NCBI GenBank assembly: GCA_015520865.1
Contig: WAPE01000077.1
Coordinates: 1-11,338, forward strand
Source of the DNA: Candidatus Iainarchaeum sp.
GTDB taxonomy: Archaea > Iainarchaeota > Iainarchaeia > JAADDC01
Length of the DNA stretch: 11,338 bases
Reading direction: 5' to 3'
The position numbers and the translations under genes are program-made. Below the pieces are notes generated by a model. The model had not been told where the DNA came from. It did no database searches and saw only the letters and a list, made by a program, of their open reading frames with translations. Each line of letters opens with the position of its first letter. Positions within the stretch are counted from its first letter, which is position 1. This document shows positions 1-4,601 of this stretch, piece by piece.

Positions 1-40
1 TGAGCTACCCCCGGACCCGAAATTCTATCACTCCGCAAGG

Positions 41-46
41 TTTAAA
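41..46 (+). promoter_or_regulatory. TATA box (TTTAAA) of the small membrane protein gene
   Basis: TTTAAA with a purine-rich upstream flank (GCAAGG). Its start is 29 nt before GTG 70, matching the spacing of leaderless promoters elsewhere in this window. It overlaps the alternative ATG at 46. Confidence 0.4.
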
Positions 47-69
47 TGTCTGCTTACCCACTTGATGGT

Positions 70-252
70 GTGGACGACGACCTTGTAGCAGGGATCCTCC
101 TCATCCTCTTCGGACTCGTTCTCGTCCTCGAGCGTTGGGGTATTATTCCTACGCTTCTTCTCCAAGACCTTTGGTCCGTTTTGCTTATCATCGTAGGTCT
201 TTTCTTTCTCTACCTCTACTTCAGGAGAACATCAAAGCTCCATAACCTCTAG
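70..252 (+). CDS. Small two-helix membrane protein (DUF5668/LiaI-LiaF TM-like)
   Basis: A short hydrophobic protein of about 60 residues with two predicted membrane helices. The first is AGILLILFGLVLVLERWG and the second is DLWSVLLIIVGLFFLYLY, followed by a basic tail (FRRTSK). The pattern of two glycine-containing helices separated by a short loop resembles the DUF5668/LiaI-LiaF transmembrane region. Function is unknown. An in-frame ATG lies at 46, but it overlaps a TTTAAA element (41-46). The GTG at 70 lies 29 nt after the start of that box, the spacing seen for other leaderless genes here, so I prefer 70. If ATG 46 is used, the protein is 68 residues with only a weak AAGG upstream. The 3' end overlaps the convergent ThiF-like gene by 21 bases. 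Confidence 0.6.
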   Translation: MDDDLVAGILLILFGLVLVLERWGIIPTLLLQDLWSVLLIIVGLFFLYLYFRRTSKLHNL

Positions 253-861
253 AACGAGGGATTCAACGTCGAAGGCAAGGAGCTTCCCCAGTAGGGAGGG
301 CTTCTTCCCCAAGAGAATCTCTATCACCTGTTCCACAGCAAAACCAGCCGCTATCATCAGTTCCGGCGTGGAAACTTTTCGTGCTTTCCTTATTTTTATC
401 TCGATAGGCTCCTCTGGAACCGAAACAAATCCCTTGCCTTCCCCGGCGGATATGACGACAATAGGGACCCCTTCCTGAATCGCCCTCTTCATGAGGTTTA
501 GCTTCACTTCCCATTCGTCGAGACAGTCCACTACGGCATCATACTCCTTAACATCCACCTCTTCAATCCTCTTTTTTATCGCTACCATCTTCACAAATCC
601 TCTTTCTGCCCTTTTCTTGATAACCTCCGCCTTTGGTTTTCCTACGTCTTCCTCCTTGTACCAGAACTGTCTGTTCAGGTTAGAGGGTTCCACAACGTCG
701 AAGTCCACAACGTGGACCTCTCCTACGCCACTTCCGATCAGTCCGGCTATCACAAAGCTGCCGAGTCCTCCTGCTCCAGCTACAAGGACCCTTTTATCTC
801 GAAGCTTCTTCCATTCGTGGCGGTTTCTTTGAAGAAACTGCTCAGCTGCGCGCCTACTCAT
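232..861 (-). CDS. ThiF/HesA/MoeB-family E1-like adenylyltransferase
   Basis: A Rossmann-fold E1-like protein of 209 residues. From the ATG at 861 it shows the nucleotide-binding loop GAGGLGS (29-35), an acidic D53 ending beta-2, the family signature SNLNRQ (60-65), GKPKAE (74-79) and the DCLD segment (113-116). Family members adenylate the C-terminal glycine of small ubiquitin-like or sulfur-carrier proteins, or act on other carboxylates. This one is short and has only one cysteine (C114, in the DCLD segment), so the structural CxxC zinc pair and the usual downstream catalytic cysteine are missing. An adenylation-only role is possible; the substrate is unknown. Upstream ATGs exist at 891 and 888. 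I chose 861 because GAAGGTGTG lies just before it and the TATA-like box at 899-905 predicts transcription from about 876, past the upstream ATGs. Confidence 0.85.
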   Translation of the reverse strand: MSRRAAEQFLQRNRHEWKKLRDKRVLVAGAGGLGSFVIAGLIGSGVGEVHVVDFDVVEPSNLNRQFWYKEEDVGKPKAEVIKKRAERGFVKMVAIKKRIEEVDVKEYDAVVDCLDEWEVKLNLMKRAIQEGVPIVVISAGEGKGFVSVPEEPIEIKIRKARKVSTPELMIAAGFAVEQVIEILLGKKPSLLGKLLAFDVESLVLEVMEL

Positions 862-898
862 CACACCTTCAGCGTAATACCTCTTCATCATCGCAAAA

Positions 899-905
899 AT
901 ATAAA
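899..905 (-). promoter_or_regulatory. TATA box of the ThiF-like gene
   Basis: On the minus strand this reads TTTATAT. It lies about 26 nt upstream of a predicted transcription start near 876, giving a leader of about 15 nt with a GGTG Shine-Dalgarno element before ATG 861. It gives the gene a promoter separate from the regulator gene upstream. Confidence 0.45.
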
Positions 906-918
906 GGAAAGAAAAAGC

Positions 919-1422
919 TTATTCGGTTTCCCACCTCAGACTTTCCCTAAACTTTCTTATCGCTGATATAACAGCTCTCGAAACGTAATTCCCGTATTTT
1001 GTCGTGATGTAATACCCTCTCTTTTCCCTTTTCAACAGTCCCAAAGCTAAAAGATCCCTTAAATGGTAATGAAGGGCCCCACCTCTGAGGTTAAGCCTCT
1101 CAGAAAGCTCTCCTTCCGTAATTCCGTCGTAGGCTAGTAGGAGGATCTTTACCCTTGTGGGAGAGACGGACTTAGAAAAAAGATCAACGAACTCACTGTA
1201 TCGTCCCACCATTTCCACGTACTCTTCAATCCCTTTTGCTATCCCAAAACCTCTCCAGATTCCAATCCTATATTCGTTTTCAGCCTCCCTTTTTACCCAC
1301 CCAGATACGGACATTTCTGCGATTTCACCGATCTTTAGCTTCTGGATATTCTCGATGCTTTTTTCCTTTAACTCGTTCAAGCGTTTTTTAACCTCCTCTA
1401 AAACCTCTTCCAGCTCAACCAT
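919..1422 (-). CDS. Winged-helix transcriptional regulator (ArsR-like fold)
   Basis: A 167-residue DNA-binding protein. The N-terminal third is a charged, probably coiled-coil segment (ELEEVLEEVKKRLNELKEK). The C-terminal half is a winged helix: SVSPTRVKILLLAYDG, then the turn and recognition helix around LSERLNLRGGALHYHLRDL, then the wing KREKRGYYITTKYG. The YHLRDL pattern is typical of archaeal ArsR/MarR-like regulators. No metal-binding cysteine cluster is seen, so metal sensing is not supported. An ATG lies at 1440, but ATG 1422 is preceded by an excellent AAGGTGAT (1427-1434) at 4-nt spacing, so I start there. The target genes are unknown. The neighbouring ThiF-like gene and the gene itself are natural candidates, as a palindrome lies upstream at 1486-1500. 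Confidence 0.85.
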   Translation of the reverse strand: MVELEEVLEEVKKRLNELKEKSIENIQKLKIGEIAEMSVSGWVKREAENEYRIGIWRGFGIAKGIEEYVEMVGRYSEFVDLFSKSVSPTRVKILLLAYDGITEGELSERLNLRGGALHYHLRDLLALGLLKREKRGYYITTKYGNYVSRAVISAIRKFRESLRWETE

Positions 1423-1455
1423 TTTTATCACCTTATACAAAATTATGTAAAAATG

Positions 1456-1462
1456 TATTTAA
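1456..1462 (-). promoter_or_regulatory. TATA box of the winged-helix regulator gene
   Basis: The minus strand reads TTAAATA. The predicted start about 26 nt downstream (near 1433) leaves a minimal leader that is almost only the Shine-Dalgarno sequence AAGGTGAT followed by ATG 1422. Confidence 0.45.
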
Positions 1463-1485
1463 TGCTATCTCGACCATTCTAAAAC

Positions 1486-1500
1486 CTTAGGGTACCTAAG
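1486..1500. promoter_or_regulatory. 15-bp palindrome, possible operator
   Basis: CTTAGG, spacer GTA, CCTAAG: a perfect 6-bp inverted repeat with a 3-base centre. It lies about 25-40 bp upstream of the regulator's TATA box and about 25 bp before the tRNA-Gln-like gene, between two divergent transcription units. It has the size and symmetry expected of a dimeric winged-helix operator. Operator function is inferred. Confidence 0.35.
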
Positions 1501-1525
1501 AATCATGGAAACGTCGCTCCTTGGT

Positions 1526-1598
1526 AGCCCCGTGGTGTAGCGGTCAAGCATGCGGGACTTTGGCTCCCGCGACCGGGGTTCGAATCCCCGCGGCCCCA
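1526..1598 (+). tRNA. tRNA-Gln(TTG)-like gene with non-pairing acceptor stem
   Basis: The body is a clear archaeal tRNA. T8 is at 1533. The D arm is 1535-1538/1548-1551. The anticodon stem CGGGA/TCCCG (1553-1557/1565-1569) carries the loop CTTTGGC with anticodon TTG at 1560-1562 (Gln). The T arm is CGGGG-TTCGAAT-CCCCG (1576-1590). The acceptor is abnormal. The 5' strand AGCCCCG needs CGGGGCT, but the 3' strand is CGGCCCC (1591-1597) followed by A. Only positions 2 and 5-7 can pair; positions 3 and 4 are C-C. An 11-nt stretch (1594-1604) followed by GGCT would restore pairing if removed, but I find no BHB motif there and the discriminator would not be A. It could be a pseudogene, an interrupted gene or a rearranged 3' end. 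No CCA is encoded at 1599. Confidence 0.7.
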
Positions 1599-1750
1599 TT
1601 ATAGGGCTCCACCCCTATTACCCCCCGCTTCCGGGGTGATCTTCGCTATCCACTCGATCACCCATCACAGGATGCTTCCAGGGTTTCGAAAGGGGTAGAA
1701 CCTCTTCGATTCGGTAACCCCCACGGTCCTAGGTTCTCCTGCTACCTTCG
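1599..1750. other. GC-rich spacer with several inverted repeats, no gene recognised
   Basis: No convincing reading frame is seen between the tRNA-like gene and the promoter at 1751. Three inverted repeats are visible: ATAGGG/CCCTAT (1601-1606/1613-1618), GGGTGATC/GATCACCC (1634-1641/1656-1663, perfect 8 bp, 14-nt loop) and GGTAG-AACC/GGTT...CTACC (1694-1702/1732-1746, 6-nt bulge). The density of complementary segments suggests a structured RNA or a processed trailer. I found no RNase P, SRP or C/D-box signature on either strand. Confidence 0.35.
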
Positions 1751-1756
1751 TTTAAA
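1751..1756 (+). promoter_or_regulatory. TATA box of the H/ACA RNA candidate
   Basis: TTTAAA starts 29 nt before the first G of the hairpin RNA at 1780, the same spacing as between TATA boxes and leaderless starts in this window. A second AT-rich stretch (TTTTTAT, 1760-1766) is too close to 1780 to direct initiation there. Confidence 0.5.
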
Positions 1757-1779
1757 CTCTTTTTATCCAATACTTCATT

Positions 1780-1839
1780 GGGCGGCCTGGCTGCGCCGGG
1801 GGATTCCATGAACCCGTGTCACGAGGGCCGCCCACACTA
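1780..1839 (+). ncRNA. Probable single-hairpin H/ACA guide RNA
   Basis: GGGCGGCC (1780-1787) pairs perfectly with GGCCGCCC (1826-1833), extendable by a T-G pair, and the stem is followed directly by ACA (1834-1836). Above the stem lies an asymmetric internal loop (5' side about 1789-1794, 3' side about 1821-1824). An upper helix follows around CGGG/CCCG (1797-1800/1813-1816). The apical loop has GA (1802-1803) and TGA (1809-1811), as in the K-loop that binds L7Ae. The 3' side of the pocket lies about 14 nt before ACA, the spacing archaeal H/ACA RNAs use to place the target uridine. Such RNAs guide rRNA pseudouridylation with Cbf5, Nop10, Gar1 and L7Ae. A promoter at 1751 fits. The 3' end abuts the stop codon of the convergent ferritin-VIT1 gene. 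The target was not identified. Confidence 0.55.
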
Positions 1840-2670
1840 CGTTACCTTATTTGCTAAGCTACCCACCACGAAAGAAACGAAGGCAACACCTAGACTCGTT
1901 CCCGCCATCGTGAGGAACTCCTTCTTTATGCTTCTATCCTTTACTACAGCCACGTAAAGCGAAAATATTCCTATCAGTATTACGGAGGTTAAAAGCGAAA
2001 TTAGAAGGGCGAGCTTTGGACTATTTAGTACAAAGAAAGGAGCTATGAGTAAAAGAACGACGACAAGGTAGGCCAACCCTGTGTAAGTTGCTGCTCTAAG
2101 AGGGTTTTTCGAACCTTCTGCTCTCCTTGAAAGGAACTCAGAAGCTGCCATGGAGAGGGCAGCCGAGATTCCGACGACGAGAGAACTGATCCCTATGAGT
2201 GAAGAGTTGGAAAGGGCAAAGGTCAATCCCGTCAAAGCACCTGTCATTTCAACGAGGGCATCATTTAGACCCAGAATAATCGATCCTATGTGGGAGGAGA
2301 GCCCGTCCTCCACCAAATTGTGGAGTTCTCGTTCATGCTTTAGTTCTTCTTCGATGATGGGTTCGAGGAAGGGATAGGTCCTTTTCAAAGCCTCGTACAT
2401 CCTTTCTGTGCTTCTTTCACCCCTCTCCATTAGCTTTATGGTAAAAGTGATGCCGAACAACCGTGATAGAAGGCTGAAAGCCCTTATTTTAAGCTTGTCA
2501 GGCTCTATATCTTTTCCTGTTGCTGATTTGAAAGCGGTGTAGTGCTTCAGCTCTTCTTCCGCAATTCTCTCCAAAATTTCGCGGGTCTTTGTTTTAGACC
2601 TTCTCGCGAGCTCCTTGTAAACGAAGTACTCGGTTATTTCTTCTTTCTGGGCCTCTAGGAGGGGGTTCAC
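1837..2670 (-). CDS. Ferritin-like diiron/VIT1 (CCC1-type) fusion membrane protein
   Basis: A 277-residue two-part protein. Residues 1-122 form a rubrerythrin/ferritin-like helical domain with candidate diiron ligands in helix 1 (EEITEYFVYKE, 10-20), ExxH at 40-43, a glutamate-rich third helix (82-93) and a second ExxH at 109-112. Residues about 125-277 are a VIT1/DUF125 domain with about five membrane helices. It opens with the family-like segment GLNDALVEMTGALTG and contains the SEFLSRR cytoplasmic loop. Known relatives export or sequester Fe(II) or Mn(II), with the ferritin-like part facing the cytosol. Iron or manganese homeostasis is therefore likely. The start is GTG at 2668-2670, about 24 nt from the centre of the palindromic TTTAAA at 2691, so the mRNA is probably leaderless. 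It is divergent from the AP endonuclease gene; metal export next to oxidative DNA-damage repair is a plausible pairing. Confidence 0.85.
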   Translation of the reverse strand: MNPLLEAQKEEITEYFVYKELARRSKTKTREILERIAEEELKHYTAFKSATGKDIEPDKLKIRAFSLLSRLFGITFTIKLMERGERSTERMYEALKRTYPFLEPIIEEELKHERELHNLVEDGLSSHIGSIILGLNDALVEMTGALTGLTFALSNSSLIGISSLVVGISAALSMAASEFLSRRAEGSKNPLRAATYTGLAYLVVVLLLIAPFFVLNSPKLALLISLLTSVILIGIFSLYVAVVKDRSIKKEFLTMAGTSLGVAFVSFVVGSLANKVT

Positions 2671-2690
2671 AGTAGAATGAGGAAGCCTAG

Positions 2691-2697
2691 TTTAAAA
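2691..2697. promoter_or_regulatory. Shared bidirectional TATA box (TTTAAAA)
   Basis: TTTAAA is self-complementary. Its centre is about 24-25 nt from the GTG start of the ferritin-VIT1 gene on the minus strand (2670) and about the same distance from the preferred GTG start of the AP endonuclease gene on the plus strand (2719). No other TATA-like element lies between the two starts, so one box probably serves two leaderless transcripts. Confidence 0.5.
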
Positions 2698-2718
2698 GTA
2701 ACGCCCCGAAAAAATATT

Positions 2719-3474
2719 GTGCTTCTCGCTTCCTGGAACGTCAATGGTATACGGGCGGCCATAAAGAAGGGGTTCTGGGATACCGTTAGAAAACTAAATC
2801 CAGATATCCTTGGGATCCAAGAGATAAAGGCTACTGAACCTCCGGAGATCCCTTTGGACCTTTTAGATTATCGCTGGTACTGGTTCCCTGCGGAAAGGAA
2901 GGGATATGCAGGTACCGCTATCCTAACTCGGGTGGAACCCATTAGCGTGCGATACGGCCTTGGAAAGAAGAAATTTGACAGTGAGGGAAGGACGATAACC
3001 CTGGAATTTGATGATTTTTACGTCGTAAACGCTTATTTTCCACATTCCAGGCCGGATCTCAGTCGGCTGAAGTTTAAACTCGAGTTTGATAGGACGATCG
3101 AGCGTTATGTAGAAAAACTAAGGAAAAAGAAACCTGTCATCCTCATGGGAGACTTCAACGTTGCCCACACGGAGAAAGATATTGCTCGACCGAAGGAGAA
3201 CGAGGGAAAGGCTGGCTTTACGAAGGAAGAACGAGATTGGATGACCCACTTTCTTTCAAAGGGCTGGATTGATACGTTTCGATACCTCCATCCCGATGAA
3301 ACAGACAAGTACACCTGGTGGAGCTACCGGACTAGGGCCCGTGAGCGAAACGTAGGCTGGAGGGTGGATTATATCGTGATTTCGAAGGAGCTACTTCCTC
3401 GACTGAAGGATGCATGGATCTTCTACGACACTTACGCCTCGGATCACGTTCCGACGGTGGCCGAGATCGTCTAA
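2719..3474 (+). CDS. xth: Exodeoxyribonuclease III-family AP endonuclease
   Basis: A complete 251-residue exonuclease III/AP endonuclease family 1 enzyme, which cuts DNA 5' of abasic sites in base excision repair and usually has 3'-phosphodiesterase activity. Visible family motifs, in order: SWNVNGIRA with metal-site N7, LGIQEIKA with catalytic E35, VVNAYFPHS, LMGDFNVAHTEKDIARP with the active-site aspartate and asparagine, GWIDTFRYLHP, YTWWSYR, and the C-terminal WRVDYI and SDHVP with the catalytic aspartate-histidine pair. An upstream ATG at 2677 would add 14 basic residues absent from the family. GTG 2719 places LLASWNVNG at the normal N terminus and lies 28 nt after the start of the TTTAAAA box. 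The ATG lies upstream of the predicted transcript start, so GTG is preferred. Confidence 0.92.
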   Translation: MLLASWNVNGIRAAIKKGFWDTVRKLNPDILGIQEIKATEPPEIPLDLLDYRWYWFPAERKGYAGTAILTRVEPISVRYGLGKKKFDSEGRTITLEFDDFYVVNAYFPHSRPDLSRLKFKLEFDRTIERYVEKLRKKKPVILMGDFNVAHTEKDIARPKENEGKAGFTKEERDWMTHFLSKGWIDTFRYLHPDETDKYTWWSYRTRARERNVGWRVDYIVISKELLPRLKDAWIFYDTYASDHVPTVAEIV

Positions 3475-3523
3475 CCCCAAGAGATAAAAGGAACCACCTC
3501 AAATAATTAGTGGAGGTGATCCC

Positions 3524-3643
3524 TTGGGCATCCGAAAGAAAGATACCTCCCGCTTCAAGAAACCCCATGCCATGCAACGCTGGAAGTGGAGAAAGAAGAA
3601 GATGAGAAGGCTAAAGAGAAGGCGAAGAGCCCTCAGGAGGTAA
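3524..3643 (+). CDS. rpl41e: Ribosomal protein eL41 (L41e), 39 residues
   Basis: A tiny, extremely basic protein. Residues 18-39 read QRWKWRKKKMRRLKRRRRAL followed by RR, closely matching the single-helix eL41 pattern (WRKKRMRRLKRKRRK in eukaryotes). The N-terminal extension (GIRKKDTSRFKKPHA) resembles the longer archaeal forms. eL41 sits in the large subunit near the intersubunit bridge. The TTG start at 3524 is supported by a strong Shine-Dalgarno GGAGGTG (3512-3518) 5 nt upstream, and no other start codon lies between it and that site. An internal ATG at 3572 would give a 23-residue core-only form without such a site. A weak TATA-like element (AGATAAAAG, about 3480-3488) fits a short leader. 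The gene is short enough to be missed by automatic annotation. Confidence 0.85.
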   Translation: MGIRKKDTSRFKKPHAMQRWKWRKKKMRRLKRRRRALRR

Positions 3644-3745
3644 TTTTGCCCCAAATAACTTAGAGCTTCTTTATTTCTTAAGGAAAATAATGTGAGATCG
3701 TGCAAAGAATTTGAAGGTAAAAGAGAAATAGAACAAAGGAAAGAG
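3644..3745. terminator. Convergent spacer; pyrimidine-rich tract downstream of the initiator tRNA
   Basis: About 100 bp with no gene between eL41 (plus) and the tRNA 3' end (minus). Read on the minus strand, 3717-3745 is a pyrimidine-rich tract with several T runs directly after the tRNA, as expected for archaeal T-tract termination. On the plus strand the region after eL41 has only short T runs (TTTATTTC near 3670). Confidence 0.35.
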
Positions 3746-3820
3746 TAGCGGGGGGTGGATTTGAACCACCGACCTCCGGGTTTCGCAGGGCACCGCCCAG
3801 AAATCTATTGCGTACGAAAC

Positions 3821-3832
3821 GTATTTAAATAT
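3821..3832 (-). promoter_or_regulatory. TATA-like box inside the tRNA intron, upstream of the 3' exon
   Basis: The minus strand reads ATATTTAAATAC. Its centre is about 26 nt upstream of position 3801, immediately before the closing-stem strand (3798-3788) and the 3' tRNA exon. A transcript starting there would be a 3' tRNA half with a short leader complementary to the start of the intron. The box lies just after the endonuclease stop codon. Promoter activity is inferred from sequence and spacing only. Confidence 0.4.
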
Positions 3833-3861
3833 AGAGATCTAGTACTGCAGCTTTTTCTTTT

Positions 3862-4396
3862 TTATGAAAACGATTGTTTTTCCGATCGGCCTACGTATAC
3901 ACCTTTAGAAAAGCCGATTAGGTATCTAAACCTTCTTACCATTCCTTTTCCGCTGATGAGAATACCTATTCCATCATAATCAAGAGCAGCGTCAACTCCC
4001 ATCACTTTATGATAGTATAGTAATTTGCGAAGCAGTTTAGCATCCTTTTGACGAGCCCTAAGGCGTACCCTGCTTCCGTCGACCGACACAGTACCTTCAT
4101 CATCCCAAAAAGCTCGAAGAACATCAAATGCCTCGATGAGCGAAAGTTTTTCCCTTCTTTATACGATCGATCTCTACTGCTATTTTTCGAAGAAGAGCCT
4201 TCGAATAGCACTCGATTTCCCTTACTCCATTCTTTCTTATTCTTCGGTAGACATGGTTGCATCCATAGACTCGAAGTAATCTCTCTACACGTGCTATAAG
4301 TGCGGGACTTTTTGAAGCATAACCAACGACGTATTTATCTTTTCCTATCGATAACCATCCGTCGAAGAGTATGTGGGCTGCGAGGAAACTCATCAT
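3862..4396 (-). pseudogene. LAGLIDADG homing endonuclease, frameshifted
   Basis: Two LAGLIDADG-type halves lie in different frames. The first (from ATG 4396) has the motif-1 helix FLAAHILFDGWLS followed by YVVGYASKSPALIARVERLL, and runs out of frame to a stop near 4124. The second has the motif-2 helix FDVLRAFWDDEGTV, then RLRARQKDAKLLRKLLYYH and a C-terminal GMVRRFRYLIGFS, ending at 3862. Removing one A from the run of five at 4147-4151 joins them into one protein of about 177 residues, the usual size of a two-motif archaeal enzyme. The acidic residues of both motifs (D37 in LFDGW, counting from an overlapping ATG at 4471, and DDEG) are kept. It is therefore a recent loss-of-function, a sequencing error in the homopolymer, or a slippage-dependent gene. 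The frame is open upstream into tRNA exon 1, but a start inside the intron (4396 or 4393) is more likely. Confidence 0.85.
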
Positions 4397-4514
4397 TAGA
4401 AGAAAAAGGTAGTAGGGGGTTATAGGGGGCGGTGCCCCTATGAGCCCGGCGAGCACTCCAGGCTGCTCCACCCCGCTGCTTCAACCCCCCGTTCTTTGCT
4501 TAGGTAGGAAAAGC

Positions 4515-4522
4515 TTATAAAC
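4515..4522. promoter_or_regulatory. TATA box upstream of the initiator tRNA, possibly bidirectional
   Basis: TTATAAAC on plus, GTTTATAA on minus. On the minus strand it predicts transcription from about 4492, 15 nt before tRNA position 1 at 4477. The core is nearly symmetric, so it might also fire toward the archaellin gene on plus, though that gene has a closer box at 4571. Confidence 0.5.
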
Positions 4523-4570
4523 AACGTTTGGAGATGGAGGATCCTCTAGTGGTAACGAATCTTCCCTTCC

Positions 4571-4577
4571 TTTAAAA
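4571..4577 (+). promoter_or_regulatory. TATA box of archaellin gene 1
   Basis: TTTAAAA starts 31 nt before ATG 4602, the same distance as between TTTAAAA at 10248 and the second archaellin start at 10279. Both archaellin transcripts therefore look leaderless. Confidence 0.45.
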
Positions 4578-4601
4578 TCTAAGCCAATGTTCTTAATCTA
4601 C

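Larger units (their letters stand above)
3782..4438 (-). mobile_element. Archaeal BHB tRNA intron carrying a homing endonuclease gene
   Basis: The intron occupies tRNA position 37/38. Its first bases after the bulge, GGGCACCGCCC (4437-4427), pair perfectly with GGGCGGTGCCC (3798-3788) just before the central helix, an 11-bp closing stem. That stem and two 3-nt bulges make a BHB substrate for the archaeal tRNA-splicing endonuclease. Typical archaeal tRNA introns are tens of nucleotides long. This one holds a LAGLIDADG reading frame, as archaeal rRNA introns do. The combination indicates a mobile homing intron whose natural insertion site would be the intronless initiator tRNA anticodon loop. 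Confidence 0.9.
3746..4477 (-). tRNA. Initiator tRNA-Met(CAT), interrupted by a 657-nt intron
   Basis: Exon 1 is 4477-4439 (39 nt) and exon 2 is 3781-3746 (36 nt), giving a 75-nt tRNA. The acceptor AGCGGGG pairs perfectly with CCCCGCT, with discriminator A at 3746. The D stem is GAGC/GCTC. The anticodon stem CCGGG/CCCGG has the three G-C pairs typical of initiators. The loop is CTCATAA with anticodon CAT at 4442-4440. The T arm is GGTGG-TTCAAAT-CCACC. The A1-U72 pair and overall sequence match archaeal initiators rather than elongators. CCA is not encoded. At the splice junction, T36, A37 and intron G form one 3-nt bulge and AAA (3783-3781) the other. Between them is a 4-bp helix with one mismatch (32-35 with TGCG), so splicing is after A37 and before A38. 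A TATA box (GTTTATAA) lies upstream at 4515-4522. Confidence 0.93.

Noticed and set aside
491..832. Plus-strand frame of 113 codons opposite the ThiF-like gene
   Set aside because: It is Ser/Thr/Pro-rich shadow translation of the conserved Rossmann coding sequence.
1591..1608. A canonical BHB intron in the tRNA-Gln acceptor stem
   Set aside because: No 4-bp central helix can be formed at any junction that restores the acceptor, so I report only the anomaly.
1794..1820. T-arm-like GGGTTCATGGAATCCC on the minus strand
   Set aside because: The loop does not fit TTCRANY and no acceptor, D or anticodon arm surrounds it; it is the upper stem of the H/ACA candidate read backwards.
1780..1833. Reading the strong hairpin as a terminator for the ferritin-VIT1 gene
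   Set aside because: No T run follows it on the minus strand, while a TATA box, an ACA and a K-loop-like apex fit an RNA gene on plus.
3499..3705. Minus-strand frames overlapping eL41
   Set aside because: The plus strand encodes a recognisable ribosomal protein with a strong Shine-Dalgarno; the minus frames show nothing.
3755..3979. Plus-strand reading frame of 74 codons starting MDLNHRPPGFAG
   Set aside because: It reads antisense through the initiator tRNA 3' exon and the intron; this start is a familiar product of reverse-reading a tRNA T arm.
4002..4262. Minus-strand frame of 86 codons inside the intron
   Set aside because: It is the third frame of the endonuclease region; the two LAGLIDADG halves are read in the other two frames.
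4048..4299. Plus-strand frame of 83 codons over the intron
   Set aside because: It is antisense to the endonuclease and has no recognisable domain.
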